DNA of 64,000 bases. Source: WS-9 sp036274595. Its GTDB lineage: Bacteria; Eisenbacteria; RBG-16-71-46; SZUA-252. Each line of letters begins with the position of its first letter. Position 1 is the stretch's first letter. This document shows positions 44,058 through 52,403 of the stretch, one piece after another. Both the position numbers and the translations under genes were made by a program. The DNA lies in the NCBI GenBank assembly GCA_036274595.1, contig DASUFL010000147.1, forward strand, positions 32,863 to 96,862, in the 5' to 3' direction. The notes beneath the pieces were generated by a model. It ran no database searches. It was not told the DNA's origin and saw only the letters and a list, made by a program, of their open reading frames with translations.

Positions 44058-44953
44058 TACAGGACGTCCGGGTCGGTGCCGGTCTGCGGCGAGAGCGAGA
44101 GGCGGAGCGCCCGCCTCGAGAGGAACATCAGGTAGACGAGGGCGATGAGATAGGGCGCCAGGTCGAGCGCGATGCCCCACTCCGCCTTCGTGCCGCCGAG
44201 CGGGCGCGCCGCGCGCGCGAGCGCGGGCCCCAGGGCGAGGAGCAGGGCCGGCACCAGCGACCAGCGCGCGGCGATGACGCACGCGAGCGCCAGGATCCCG
44301 AGCGCCGCGGGGGGCGCGGCGGCGTGCGCGAGCGCGAGCAGGACGACCGCCGGGGCGGCGAACGCTCCGCCCACGACCACGGCGCCGATCCGGTACGCGA
44401 CTGGGGGCGCGCCGGGAACCCACCAGGCCGGATTCTCTCCGAACGCGCGGAGCCTGAGGCCGAACGACGTGTTCGCGAGGATGGCGGCGCCCAGAACGAT
44501 GAGGAGCGGCGCAACCCAGACGGCCGGATTCAGAGCGAGCAGGGCGGCGTAGGTGTCGTCGAACGACGTCCCCCGGAGGAGCCAGGCATCCGCCGACTGC
44601 GTCGCGAGGAGCGGCGCGTGCGAGCGCAGGAGGAGGACGAGCGCGCTCCATGGGACGAGGCTCGCGACGAAGGTTCCGAGGGCCGGATCGACGCGCGAGA
44701 GCTGGACGAGCGTTCCTGCGGCTGCCGCGAAGACGAGCGCCGCACCCAGGGCCGCAAGCACCGCCACCGCGAGGTGTCCGGTCGCCTCGTAGCCGAAGAA
44801 GAGTCCCAGCCACGCGCTCGCGACGCATCCCTCGACTCCGAGACCCGAGAGGCCCGCGCGCTCCCAGAAGAGGCACGCCACGGCGAGGAGCGCGAGCGCG
44901 AGCCACTCGATGGGAAGCTGCACCAGCGGGCCCAGGTAGAGCGAAGCGTCCAC
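44057..44953 (-). CDS. ABC-type nucleoside/simple sugar transporter permease (BPD_transp_2-like)
   Basis: A 298-residue protein with about eight to nine hydrophobic helices. The cytoplasmic loop FGLRLRAFGENPAWW near residues 170-185 matches the 'GLRLRAVGENP' coupling motif of branched-chain amino acid, simple sugar and nucleoside ABC permeases. Its place between udk and punA suggests nucleoside uptake. The GTG at 44953 starts 8 bp after the udk stop. No ATPase, second permease or binding-protein gene is present in this closed operon, so partners must be elsewhere or the gene is an orphan. Confidence 0.8.
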   Translation of the reverse strand: MDASLYLGPLVQLPIEWLALALLAVACLFWERAGLSGLGVEGCVASAWLGLFFGYEATGHLAVAVLAALGAALVFAAAAGTLVQLSRVDPALGTFVASLVPWSALVLLLRSHAPLLATQSADAWLLRGTSFDDTYAALLALNPAVWVAPLLIVLGAAILANTSFGLRLRAFGENPAWWVPGAPPVAYRIGAVVVGGAFAAPAVVLLALAHAAAPPAALGILALACVIAARWSLVPALLLALGPALARAARPLGGTKAEWGIALDLAPYLIALVYLMFLSRRALRLSLSPQTGTDPDVL

Positions 44954-44961
44954 GCCCGCCC

Positions 44962-45603
44962 TCAGCCCGCTTCGCGCAACAGGGAGCGGACCTTCGTCTT
45001 CAGGAGATCGATCGCGACCGCGTTGTAGCCCCCTTCGGGAATCACGAGATCGGCGTAGCGCTTCGAGGGCTCGACGAACTGGAGGTGCATGGGGCGCACG
45101 CTCGCCTCGTACTGGCGGATCACCTGGTCGAGGGTCCGTCCGCGCTCGGTCAGGTCGCGCTTGAGCCTCCGGATGAACCGGATGTCGGGATCCGCGTCGA
45201 CGTAGAGCTTGATGTCCATGAGCTGGCGGATCGCCGGATCGTCGAGGATCAGGATCCCGTCCAGGATGATGATGCGGCGCCCCTTGACCTTCACCGGCTG
45301 CGGATGTCGCGTGTGCGTCCGCATGTCGTAGATCGGGATGTCGGCTTCGCCGCCCGCGAGGAGCGCCTCGAGATGGCTGCGCAGGAGATCGCGGTCGAAC
45401 GCGTCGGGATGGTCGAAATTGCGGCTTTCGCGCTCCCCGAGCGGGATGTTGGTGAGATCCTTGTAGTAGGAGTCCTGCTCGAGGATCAGGACCTTCTCGG
45501 AGCCGATGTCCTCGGCGATGGACTGCGCAACGAGGGTCTTGCCCGCTCCCGTGCCGCCCGCGATGCCGATGAGGATGCCGCGCCGGTTGGCCCCCGGCGT
45601 CAC
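44962..45603 (-). CDS. udk: Uridine kinase
   Basis: A 213-residue kinase that phosphorylates uridine and cytidine. Walker A is GGTGAGKT at residues 16-23. Further family motifs are EQDSYYKDLTNIPLGER, NFDHPDAFD, YDMRTHTRHPQ and IILDGILILDD, with the lid RRLKRDLTERGR and SVRPMHLQFVEPSKRYADLVIPEGG. The GTG at 45603 overlaps the hpt stop (GTGA). It supports pyrimidine salvage beside the purine salvage enzymes. Confidence 0.95.
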   Translation of the reverse strand: MTPGANRRGILIGIAGGTGAGKTLVAQSIAEDIGSEKVLILEQDSYYKDLTNIPLGERESRNFDHPDAFDRDLLRSHLEALLAGGEADIPIYDMRTHTRHPQPVKVKGRRIIILDGILILDDPAIRQLMDIKLYVDADPDIRFIRRLKRDLTERGRTLDQVIRQYEASVRPMHLQFVEPSKRYADLVIPEGGYNAVAIDLLKTKVRSLLREAG

Positions 45604-46148
45604 CGAGCGGCCTCCGGAACGCGATCGGGCTCGAGCTCCATCGGCTGGATGGCGGCGATGTAGGGGAGATGGCGGAAGCGCTCGGCGAAGTCGAGACCGT
45701 AGCCCACGAGGAAGCGGTCGGGGACCACGAAGCCGACGTAGTCGAGCGGGACCTCGCGCTCGCGCCGCTCGCGCTTGTCGAGGAGGGTCGCGATCTTGAG
45801 CGACCGGGGACCGCGCGCGAGGAGCGTGTCCCTGAGGAAGGAGAGCGTGTGCCCGCTGTCCACGATATCCTCGACCAGGATCACGTCGCGCCCGGCGATC
45901 CCGCGCTCGAGGTCCTTCACGAGGCGCGGAGCGCGGCTCGACTCGCTGGACGAGCCGTAGGACGTCACGCTCACGAAATCGAGCTCGTGCGGGATCGGGA
46001 TGGCTCGCATGAGATCGGCGACGAAGAAGATGCAGCCGTTCAGGACGCCGACGAGAAGGGGGGTGCCGTGGGGGTGGTCCCGAGCGATCTGCTTGCCCAG
46101 CTCCCCGATCCGGCGGTGGATATCAGCCGTTCCGATCAGCACTTCCAT
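45600..46148 (-). CDS. hpt: Hypoxanthine phosphoribosyltransferase
   Basis: A 182-residue type I PRTase. The PRPP-binding motif is VILVEDIVDSGHTL near residues 90-103. LVGVLNGCIFFVADLMRAI precedes it, and DYVGFVVPDRFLVGYGLDFAERFRHLPYIA is the purine-binding region. It converts hypoxanthine and guanine to nucleotides. It is the first gene of the salvage operon, with the ATG at 46148 and a clear promoter upstream. Confidence 0.96.
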   Translation of the reverse strand: MEVLIGTADIHRRIGELGKQIARDHPHGTPLLVGVLNGCIFFVADLMRAIPIPHELDFVSVTSYGSSSESSRAPRLVKDLERGIAGRDVILVEDIVDSGHTLSFLRDTLLARGPRSLKIATLLDKRERREREVPLDYVGFVVPDRFLVGYGLDFAERFRHLPYIAAIQPMELEPDRVPEAAR

Positions 46149-46178
46149 GGCGAGGCGGCTCTCCCGTTGGCCCGCGGC

Positions 46179-46208
46179 ACTCTAGCATCCGTGGAAGCGG
46201 GGTGTCAA
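46179..46208 (-). promoter_or_regulatory. Promoter of the nucleoside salvage operon
   Basis: On the minus strand, TTGACA (46208-46203), an 18-bp spacer and TAGAGT (46184-46179) preceded by TG (extended -10). The transcription start is expected near 46171, with a leader of about 23 nt before hpt. Confidence 0.75.
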
Positions 46209-46327
46209 ACCGCCGGCGGGGCCCGGCAATTCCGCGCAAGTTCCATCCCGGCTTGCCGATAATAGGCGGAGACTCGCGCAGGGCAGCTGCTCCTCGAGGG
46301 AGGAAGGGCTTGGCCGAGCAGGTCGTC

Positions 46328-46699
46328 ATGGAGCGAAGGAACGGGCAGCGGAGGCGGTCCGACCGGCGGGCCCAGGGGCGCATGGAGCAGCAGATGCTCT
46401 ACCTCCTCTGGGGCATCGGCATTCTCAACTACACGGACGCCGCCCAGACGGTCTACCTGCTCAATGCGAAGCTGATGATCGAGGCCAACCGCATCATGGC
46501 CTTCCTCCTCGACCGTTCGCCGTACGTCTTCTGGATGTACAAGACGCTCGTCCCCACGCTCGGCTGCGTGCTCCTCTGGCGCTACCGGAGGAAAGTGCGC
46601 TGGCTCTACGGCGCGGTGCTCACCGTCTTCGCCGTCTATCTCACGGTCGTGATCCGAAGCTTCCTCTACATGGTCCTGCCGATCGCGCCGCACGCCTGA
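46328..46699 (+). CDS. Small membrane protein, DUF5658-like
   Basis: A 123-residue protein. After a charged N-terminus (MERRNGQRRRSDRRAQGRM) it has about three hydrophobic helices. The conserved pattern GILNYTDAAQTVYLLN...EANRIMAFLLDRSPYVFWMYKTL resembles the DUF5658 family (N-x2-D-x2-T, E-N/NP, F-x-x-K). The function is unknown. The ATG at 46328 is chosen; TTG 46310 is possible. The 179-bp gap upstream holds the divergent hpt promoter; no strong promoter is seen for this gene. Confidence 0.72.
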   Translation: MERRNGQRRRSDRRAQGRMEQQMLYLLWGIGILNYTDAAQTVYLLNAKLMIEANRIMAFLLDRSPYVFWMYKTLVPTLGCVLLWRYRRKVRWLYGAVLTVFAVYLTVVIRSFLYMVLPIAPHA

Positions 46700-46883
46700 C
46701 CGCCGCCTCGTTCCGCCCGCCGTGCAAGATTCCACTGGGTGGCTTTTCGCATCACCGTGGCGGCCTGGGCGCAAACACCCAGCCGCGGCCGGCGTCGCGC
46801 TGGCCGCTGGAACTTTCTGTGAAATCGTAGGTTCAGCCCATTGGTACCGCTTGCCGATGGGCCGGCTGTCGGTGCAATTTCCA

Positions 46884-46900
46884 ATGGCATGACACGTGCA
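46884..46900 (+). promoter_or_regulatory. Sigma-54 (-24/-12) promoter before an orphan gene
   Basis: ATGGCATGACACGTGCA: GG at 46886-46887 and GC at 46898-46899 with exactly 10 bp between; TGGCA and TGCA match the consensus. The start would be near 46911, 36 nt before ATG 46947. The rest of the 247-bp gap (46700-46946) holds an imperfect dyad CCCATTGG (46837-46844)/CCGATGGG (46854-46861), a possible activator site. Confidence 0.65.
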
Positions 46901-46946
46901 ATTCCCCCCTCCGGCGCGCTTGTTGCGCCTGGACAGGGGGTGTCCT

Positions 46947-47750
46947 ATGGGCGGTCCACACTATCTGAAGCTGGCGATTCAGCCCGACCTCAAAGCGCCG
47001 TCCGCGCACGAGGACGTCGGCTACTTCTTCATCAACAGCTTCCTCCTCTCGCGCATCGATTCCGACCTTCCGTCCGACCTCGCCGAGTTCGACGAGGACG
47101 TGAACATCTACACGGCGTCGCTCCTCTCCGGCGTGGTGTCGGGGCGCGAGGATCTGCTCCGCGCCGACCTCGTCTCGACGCGCGACGCGGACGTGTTCGC
47201 GCGGGTCCAGGAGAGCAAGGACCAGCGCCATCGCTATCGCGTGTACAAGGCGAACGCGGACTTCCTCTACGTCTCGCTCGGCATCTTCAGCGAGGGCATG
47301 GCGGGCGTGGATCCCATGCGCGCCACCGACGAGGACTCCGACCGTCTCACGGGACGCGGCAAGTCCTACTACCAGTTCGCGTCCGCGTACGCCGAGCGGC
47401 TCTACGGTCCCAAGGCGGGCATCACCGAGGTCATGGACAAGCTCTCGCGGAATTTCGAGGCCTACACCAGGGTCATGACCTGGATGAGCGGCGAGTACCT
47501 GAATCTCGTGCGCCGGCTGAGCGCGGGCGAGGTCTTCCATATCGAGCGCTCCGCGCAGGAAACGTTCGAAGGCGAGCACAGGCGCGCGACCTGGGACGCG
47601 CTCCTCGACAGCTACGTGGAGTGGCAGAAGACCCACGCGAAGGACGCCCGCCGCCGGCTCATGCGCGCCGCGCGCGAGCTCAAGCGCATCGATCCGGAGT
47701 TCTCGCTCCGCGTCTTCCGCGAGAAGTGGGGCCCTCCCCGGCGTCCGTAG
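46947..47750 (+). CDS. Protein of unknown function behind a sigma-54 promoter
   Basis: A 267-residue cytosolic protein that I do not recognise. It has no signal peptide or membrane helix and looks mainly helical and highly charged. Distinct stretches are VGYFFINSFLLSRIDSDLP, VYKANADFLYVSLGIFSEG, GKSYYQFASAYAERLYGP and YTRVMTWMSGEYLNLVRRLS. The C-terminus is basic. ATG 46947 is chosen because the longer frame (GTG 46896) would begin inside the -12 box. It stands alone between the DUF5658-like gene and hom. Its promoter type suggests a regulated, stress- or lifestyle-linked role, which is inference. Confidence 0.8.
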   Translation: MGGPHYLKLAIQPDLKAPSAHEDVGYFFINSFLLSRIDSDLPSDLAEFDEDVNIYTASLLSGVVSGREDLLRADLVSTRDADVFARVQESKDQRHRYRVYKANADFLYVSLGIFSEGMAGVDPMRATDEDSDRLTGRGKSYYQFASAYAERLYGPKAGITEVMDKLSRNFEAYTRVMTWMSGEYLNLVRRLSAGEVFHIERSAQETFEGEHRRATWDALLDSYVEWQKTHAKDARRRLMRAARELKRIDPEFSLRVFREKWGPPRRP

Positions 47751-47804
47751 CTCCTTCTCGATCCCCAGGAACGCCTGAAGCGGCCGCCCGAGCGGCCCCT
47801 TCGT

Positions 47805-47833
47805 TTGACACCCCCCGCGCCGTCCAGTAGCTT
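47805..47833 (+). promoter_or_regulatory. Sigma-70-type promoter of the hom-thrC-thrB-lysC operon
   Basis: TTGACA at 47805-47810, a 17-bp spacer and TAGCTT at 47828-47833. The ATG at 47844 is 11 nt after the -10, so the leader would be 2-5 nt. This leaves no room for a threonine attenuator. Confidence 0.78.
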
Positions 47834-47843
47834 GGACCGGCTC

Positions 47844-49142
47844 ATGAATTCTCCTCTGCGAATCGGCATGCTCGGCTGCGGCGTGGTGGGTACGGGACTC
47901 CTCCACTTGCTGCGCGATCGCGCCTCCGAGATCGAGCAGGCGGTGGGCGCGCCTCTCCGTGTGACGCGCGTCGCCGTGGCGGATCCGAAGAAGCGGCGCG
48001 AAGCCGCGCTCGAGGGCGCGACCCTGGGCGGCGACGCGATGGCCGTCGCGGAGGCGGACGACATCGACCTCCTCGTCGAGGTGATGGGAGGCGCCGACCG
48101 GGCGCTCCCTCCCGTCACGCGCGCGCTCGAGCGCGGCCTCCCGGTCGTCACCGCGAACAAGCTCCTCGTGGCGCACCACGGCGCCGAGCTCGAGGCCGTG
48201 GCCGCGCGCACGGGAGCCGCGCTTCGCTACGAAGCCTCCGTCGCCGGCGTGATCCCGGTGCTCCAGAGCCTGGACCACGGCCTCCGCACCGAGCGCTTCG
48301 AGCTCCTCGTCGGGATCCTGAACGGGACGACGAACTACATCCTCTCGACGATGGAACGGGAGGGGCGCGACTTCGCCGAAGCGCTCGAAGCGGCGCGGAA
48401 GCTGGGCTTCGCGGAGTCGGACCCAAGCCTCGATCTCTCCGGCGCCGACACCGCGCAGAAGCTCACGATCCTCGTGCGGCGCGCGTTCCCCGCGTCGATC
48501 GAGCCCTCGTCCATCCCGACCGAGGGGATCGTGGGCATGGAGCTCGAGGATCTCCGCCAGGCGGACCGCTTCGGCTACGTGGCGAAGCTCCTCGGCATCG
48601 CGATGCGGACGCCGGGGGGCCTCGACGTGCGGGTCCATCCCGCGTTCATCCCGAAGCGCTACCTCCTCGCGTCGGTGCGGGACGAGTTCAACGGGATCTA
48701 CCTGCGCGGGGAGGCTTCGGGATCGATGATGCTCTACGGGAAGGGGGCCGGGGCGTTTCCCACCGCGCAGGCCGTGCTCGGCGACGTCCTCGCGCTCGCG
48801 AAGGAGCGAAGCCGCGCAGGCGCGCCGGCGCGCCCGGCGCGGCGTCCGAAGCGCGAGGAGGAGCTCACGCGGCTCTCGCCGGACGAGGTGCGCACGAAGT
48901 ACTACCTCCGCCTCATCGTCGAGGATCGTCCCGGCGTTCTGGCGCAGGTCGCGCACCGGCTCGGCGGCGCCGGCGTGAGCGTGGCGCAGATGTTCCAGGA
49001 GCCGGGCGTGCGCGGCGAGTCCTCCATCACGATGCTCACCCACGAGGCGCGCGACAAGGACGTGCGCGACGCCGTCCAGGCGATCGCCGCGCTCCCCGCC
49101 ATCCGCAAGAAGCCGCGCGCCGTCCGGATCTTCGACATTTGA
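47844..49142 (+). CDS. hom: Homoserine dehydrogenase with ACT domain
   Basis: A 432-residue enzyme that reduces aspartate semialdehyde to homoserine. The NAD(P)-binding motif is IGMLGCGVVGTGLL at residues 7-20. VVTANKLLVAHHG, YEASVAGVIPVLQSL and LVGILNGTTNYILSTM with LGFAESDPSLDLSGADTAQKLTIL are the catalytic-domain signatures. The C-terminal 80 residues (YYLRLIVEDRPGVLAQVAHRLGGAGVSVAQMFQ) form an ACT domain, expected to give feedback by threonine. ATG 47844 is used because an upstream in-frame start lies in the promoter. TTGA links it to thrC. Confidence 0.97.
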   Translation: MNSPLRIGMLGCGVVGTGLLHLLRDRASEIEQAVGAPLRVTRVAVADPKKRREAALEGATLGGDAMAVAEADDIDLLVEVMGGADRALPPVTRALERGLPVVTANKLLVAHHGAELEAVAARTGAALRYEASVAGVIPVLQSLDHGLRTERFELLVGILNGTTNYILSTMEREGRDFAEALEAARKLGFAESDPSLDLSGADTAQKLTILVRRAFPASIEPSSIPTEGIVGMELEDLRQADRFGYVAKLLGIAMRTPGGLDVRVHPAFIPKRYLLASVRDEFNGIYLRGEASGSMMLYGKGAGAFPTAQAVLGDVLALAKERSRAGAPARPARRPKREEELTRLSPDEVRTKYYLRLIVEDRPGVLAQVAHRLGGAGVSVAQMFQEPGVRGESSITMLTHEARDKDVRDAVQAIAALPAIRKKPRAVRIFDI

Positions 49143-50197
49143 GCGCCTGGCGCGGGCTCCTCCGAGAGTTCCGGGACATCCTGCCCGCCGTTCCCGAGGC
49201 GTCGGTCGTGACGCTCCTCGAGGGGAACACGCCCCTGATCCCGGCGCCCGCGCTCGCAAAGCGCATTCGCCCGGGACTCGAGCTCTATCTCAAGTTCGAG
49301 GGCATGAACCCGACCGGCTCGTTCAAGGACCGCGGCATGACCGTGGCGGTCTCCCGCGCCAAGGCAAAAGGCGCGCGCGTGGTCCTCTGCGCTTCGACCG
49401 GGAACACCTCCGCGTCGGCGGCGGCGTACGCCGCGCGCGCGGGGCTTCGGTGCGCGGTCGTGATCCCGGACGGGCAGATCGCGCTCGGCAAGCTCGCGCA
49501 GGCGATGGTGCACGGCGCGCGCGTGCTCGCCGTGCGCGGCAATTTCGATCGGGCGCTCGAGCTCGTGCGCGAGCTTGGCGACGAGGGGGCCGCGGTGGTC
49601 GTGAACTCGATCAACCCCGACCGGATCGAGGGGCAGAAGACGATCGCCTACGAAATCGTGCGCCAGCTGGACGGGCGCGTGCCCGACCTGCACGCGCTTC
49701 CGGTCGGGAACGCCGGCAACATCACGGCGACCTGGAAGGGCTACTCCGAGCGGAGCGCGAAGGAAGGCGGGGGCTCGCCGCGCATGATGGGCTTCCAGGC
49801 CGAAGGCGCGGCTCCCATCGTGCGCGGCGCGCGCGTGATGGAGCCGAAGACCCTCGCGACCGCGATCAAGATCGGAAACCCCGCCTCGTGGCAGGGGGCG
49901 ATCGACGCGCGCGACCGGTCGAAGGGTCTCATCGACATGGTGAGCGACGACGAGATCGTGGCGGCGTACCGCGCCCTCGCCGACCTCGAGGGCGTCTTCG
50001 TCGAGCCCGCGTCCGCCGCGGGGGTGGCGGGCCTTCTCAAGATCGGCCCGAGCGGCGCCCTCGACCAGGCCAAGGTCGCGGTGTGCACGCTCACCGGCCA
50101 CGGACTCAAAGATCCGGAGCGCGCGGTCCAGGTCTCGCCCAAGGTCGAGACCGTGAACGACGACGTGGCGGAGCTTCGAAAGGCGCTCCTCCCGTGA
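49139..50197 (+). CDS. thrC: Threonine synthase
   Basis: A 352-residue PLP enzyme that forms threonine from O-phosphohomoserine. The PLP lysine lies in NPTGSFKDRGMTVAVSRA near residue 62. STGNTSASAAAYAARAGL binds cofactor phosphate and substrate, and PVGNAGNITATWKGY is the glycine-rich phosphate loop. The length is that of the short (about 350-residue) ThrC class. The start is a TTG at 49139 overlapping the hom stop, implying translational coupling. The stop overlaps the thrB start by GTGA. Confidence 0.96.
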   Translation: MSAWRGLLREFRDILPAVPEASVVTLLEGNTPLIPAPALAKRIRPGLELYLKFEGMNPTGSFKDRGMTVAVSRAKAKGARVVLCASTGNTSASAAAYAARAGLRCAVVIPDGQIALGKLAQAMVHGARVLAVRGNFDRALELVRELGDEGAAVVVNSINPDRIEGQKTIAYEIVRQLDGRVPDLHALPVGNAGNITATWKGYSERSAKEGGGSPRMMGFQAEGAAPIVRGARVMEPKTLATAIKIGNPASWQGAIDARDRSKGLIDMVSDDEIVAAYRALADLEGVFVEPASAAGVAGLLKIGPSGALDQAKVAVCTLTGHGLKDPERAVQVSPKVETVNDDVAELRKALLP

Positions 50198-51153
50198 GCC
50201 CGCGCGCGTCACGGAAGCGGCGCCCCGCGGGATTCAGCCAGTGGGGCGTGATGGTGCCCGCGTCCACGTCGAATCTGGGACCCGGCTTCGATTGCCTCGG
50301 CCTGGCGCTCCGCGTGCATCTGGTCGCGACGGCGCGGCGCATTCCGGAGGGATTCTCGATCGAGCGGCGCGGCGAGGGATCCGATCTCGTTCTCGATCCG
50401 CACAAGGATCCCATCCTGAACGCCTTTCGCGAGATCTGCCGGCTCGCGAAGGAGCCCGTTCCCACCGTGGCGCTCACGATTCGATCCAAGATCCCGGTCG
50501 CCCGCGGTCTCGGATCGAGCGCCGCGGCGATCGTGGCGGGGCTCGCGCTCGCGAACCACTGGCTCGGCGACCGCTTCGCTCCCGAGGATCTCTTCCGCGA
50601 GGCCGTGCGCCTGGAAGGGCATCCCGACAACGTGGCCCCCGCGCTCTATGGAGGCTTCGTGCTCTCGATGCCGCGCTCCGACGGGGACATCGAGCCGCTC
50701 CGCCTACCGTCTCCGCGTGGGATCGCGCTCACGCTCGTCGTGCCCGACGTCCAGGTGAGCACGAAGGAGGCGCGCGCGCTCCTCCCGCGCAAGATCGCGC
50801 TCAAGGACGCGGCGGCGAACACCGCGCGCGCGCTGGCGCTCCTCCGCTCGCTCGCGACGGGACGCGTGGATCTCTTGGCCGACGCGCTCCATGACGTGTA
50901 CCATGTGCCTTATCGCGCTCGGCTCATCCCGGGCTATGAGCGCGCGGTGGAAGCGGGAGCGCGCGCAGGCGCGTTCGGGGTCACCATCAGCGGAAGCGGT
51001 CCCACGCTGCTCGCGTTTCACGCCCCGGGGACGATCGCGGGGACGCGGGTGGGCGTGGCCATGATCCGCGCCTTCGCGCGTGCCGGAGTGCACGCGCGGG
51101 CGATTCCGGGATCCATCGCGCCGCGGGGCGCGGTGACCCGCACCCTCGGCTAG
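50194..51153 (+). CDS. thrB: Homoserine kinase (GHMP family)
   Basis: A 319-residue GHMP kinase. Motif 1 is VMVPASTSNLGPGFDCLGLAL at about residues 19-39. The ATP loop is IPVARGLGSSAAAIVAGLALAN near residues 96-117. The EGHPDNVAPALYGGF motif and C-terminal GVTISGSGPTLLAF complete the fold. It phosphorylates homoserine for the adjacent threonine synthase. The GTG at 50194 overlaps the thrC stop. The lysC coding region begins about 10 bp after its stop. Confidence 0.96.
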   Translation: MSPRASRKRRPAGFSQWGVMVPASTSNLGPGFDCLGLALRVHLVATARRIPEGFSIERRGEGSDLVLDPHKDPILNAFREICRLAKEPVPTVALTIRSKIPVARGLGSSAAAIVAGLALANHWLGDRFAPEDLFREAVRLEGHPDNVAPALYGGFVLSMPRSDGDIEPLRLPSPRGIALTLVVPDVQVSTKEARALLPRKIALKDAAANTARALALLRSLATGRVDLLADALHDVYHVPYRARLIPGYERAVEAGARAGAFGVTISGSGPTLLAFHAPGTIAGTRVGVAMIRAFARAGVHARAIPGSIAPRGAVTRTLG

Positions 51154-51163
51154 GGGGCCGTCG

Positions 51164-52381
51164 CTGCCGCTGCTCGTCCAGAAATACGGCGGGACCTCGG
51201 TCGGTTCGCCCGAGCGCATCCAGAAGGTCGCCGACCGGATCGTCAAGACGCGCCGAGCCGGAACCGATCTCGTCGTCGTCGTCTCCGCGATGGGAGACAC
51301 GACCGACGACCTCCTCGATCTCGCCGCCAAGGTCTCCGACCGGGCGCATCCGCGCGAGATGGACATGCTCCTCACCGCGGGGGAGCGCATCTCGATGGCT
51401 CTCGTCTCCATGGCCGTGAACGACCGGGGGCAGGAGGCGGTCTCCTTCACCGGCTCCCAGAGCGGCATCGTCACCGACACCTCCCACACGCGCGCCAAGA
51501 TCCTCGAGGTCAAAGGGGACCGGATCCGCGAAGAGCTCGCACGCGGGCGAGTCGTGATCGTCGCGGGGTTCCAAGGGGTGAGCAAGGATCGGGAGGTGAC
51601 CACGCTCGGCCGGGGAGGCTCGGACACGACGGCCGTGGCCCTGGCGGCCGCGCTCAGGGCGGAGTCCTGCGAGATCTACACCGACGTGGATGGGGTCTAC
51701 ACCGCGGACCCGCGCGTCGTACCGGATGCGCGCAAGCTGGACCAGCTCTCGTACGACGAGATGCTCGAGCTGGCCTCGCTCGGCGCCAAGGTTCTCCATC
51801 ATCGCTCGGTCGAGATCGCGCGGCGCTTCCGGGTGCCGCTCCACGTCCGATCGAGCTTTCACGACGGCGAAGGGTCCAGAATCGGAAAGGGTGGCTCGAT
51901 GGAACAGGTGGTGATCCGTGGCATCGCCCACGATCCGGACGTGGCGAAGATCGCGCTCCTGGGCGTACCCGACCGGCCGGGCGTGGCGGCGGAGATCTTC
52001 CGCGCCATCGGCGGGCAGGGGGTGAACGTCCGGATGATCGTCCAGGCGAGCGGATCGGATGGGAAGAACGACGTGACCTTCGCCGTAGGATCTCATGAGG
52101 TGCGGGGCGTGCTGCCCCTGATCGAGGACGTGCGGAAGCGGATCGGCGCGCGCGCGTTCGTCTACGACCCGGATGTGGCCATCCTCTCCGTGGTCGGGGA
52201 GGGGCTCGCCACGTCGCCCGGCACGGCGGGCGAGGTCTTCGCGGCCCTCGCCGCGGAGAAGGTGAACATCGACATCATCAGCACGTCCTCGATCACCATC
52301 ACCTGCATCGTGCGGAAGGAAGACCTGGACCGCGCGGTGAAGGCGCTTCACGCCGCGCTCAAGCTGGAGCAGGAAGTCTAG
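51164..52381 (+). CDS. lysC: Aspartate kinase, probable CTG start
   Basis: A 405-residue aspartokinase. The substrate-binding start LPLLVQKYGGTSVGSPERIQKVADRI aligns with the usual MALIVQKYGGTSV. FTGSQSGIVTD, GRGGSDTTAVALAAAL and IYTDVDGVYTADPRVVPDARKL follow, then two ACT domains over about residues 260-405. In this frame a TGA ends at 51136, and no ATG, GTG or TTG occurs before ATG 51290, which would delete the KYGG site. CTG 51164, with AGGGGG at 51152-51157, is the best start; CTG 51170 is an alternative. It completes hom-thrC-thrB-lysC. Confidence 0.93.
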   Translation: MPLLVQKYGGTSVGSPERIQKVADRIVKTRRAGTDLVVVVSAMGDTTDDLLDLAAKVSDRAHPREMDMLLTAGERISMALVSMAVNDRGQEAVSFTGSQSGIVTDTSHTRAKILEVKGDRIREELARGRVVIVAGFQGVSKDREVTTLGRGGSDTTAVALAAALRAESCEIYTDVDGVYTADPRVVPDARKLDQLSYDEMLELASLGAKVLHHRSVEIARRFRVPLHVRSSFHDGEGSRIGKGGSMEQVVIRGIAHDPDVAKIALLGVPDRPGVAAEIFRAIGGQGVNVRMIVQASGSDGKNDVTFAVGSHEVRGVLPLIEDVRKRIGARAFVYDPDVAILSVVGEGLATSPGTAGEVFAALAAEKVNIDIISTSSITITCIVRKEDLDRAVKALHAALKLEQEV

Positions 52382-52403
52382 GACCAAGGATGGGAGATCC
52401 CCC

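Noticed and set aside
46841..46854. TTGGTACCGCTTGC as a sigma-54 promoter
   Set aside because: GG and GC are separated by 8 bp instead of 10; the element at 46886 has the right spacing.
46896..46946. GTG 46896 as the start of the orphan gene
   Set aside because: This GTG is part of the -12 region of the sigma-54 promoter, so it would not be in the transcript.
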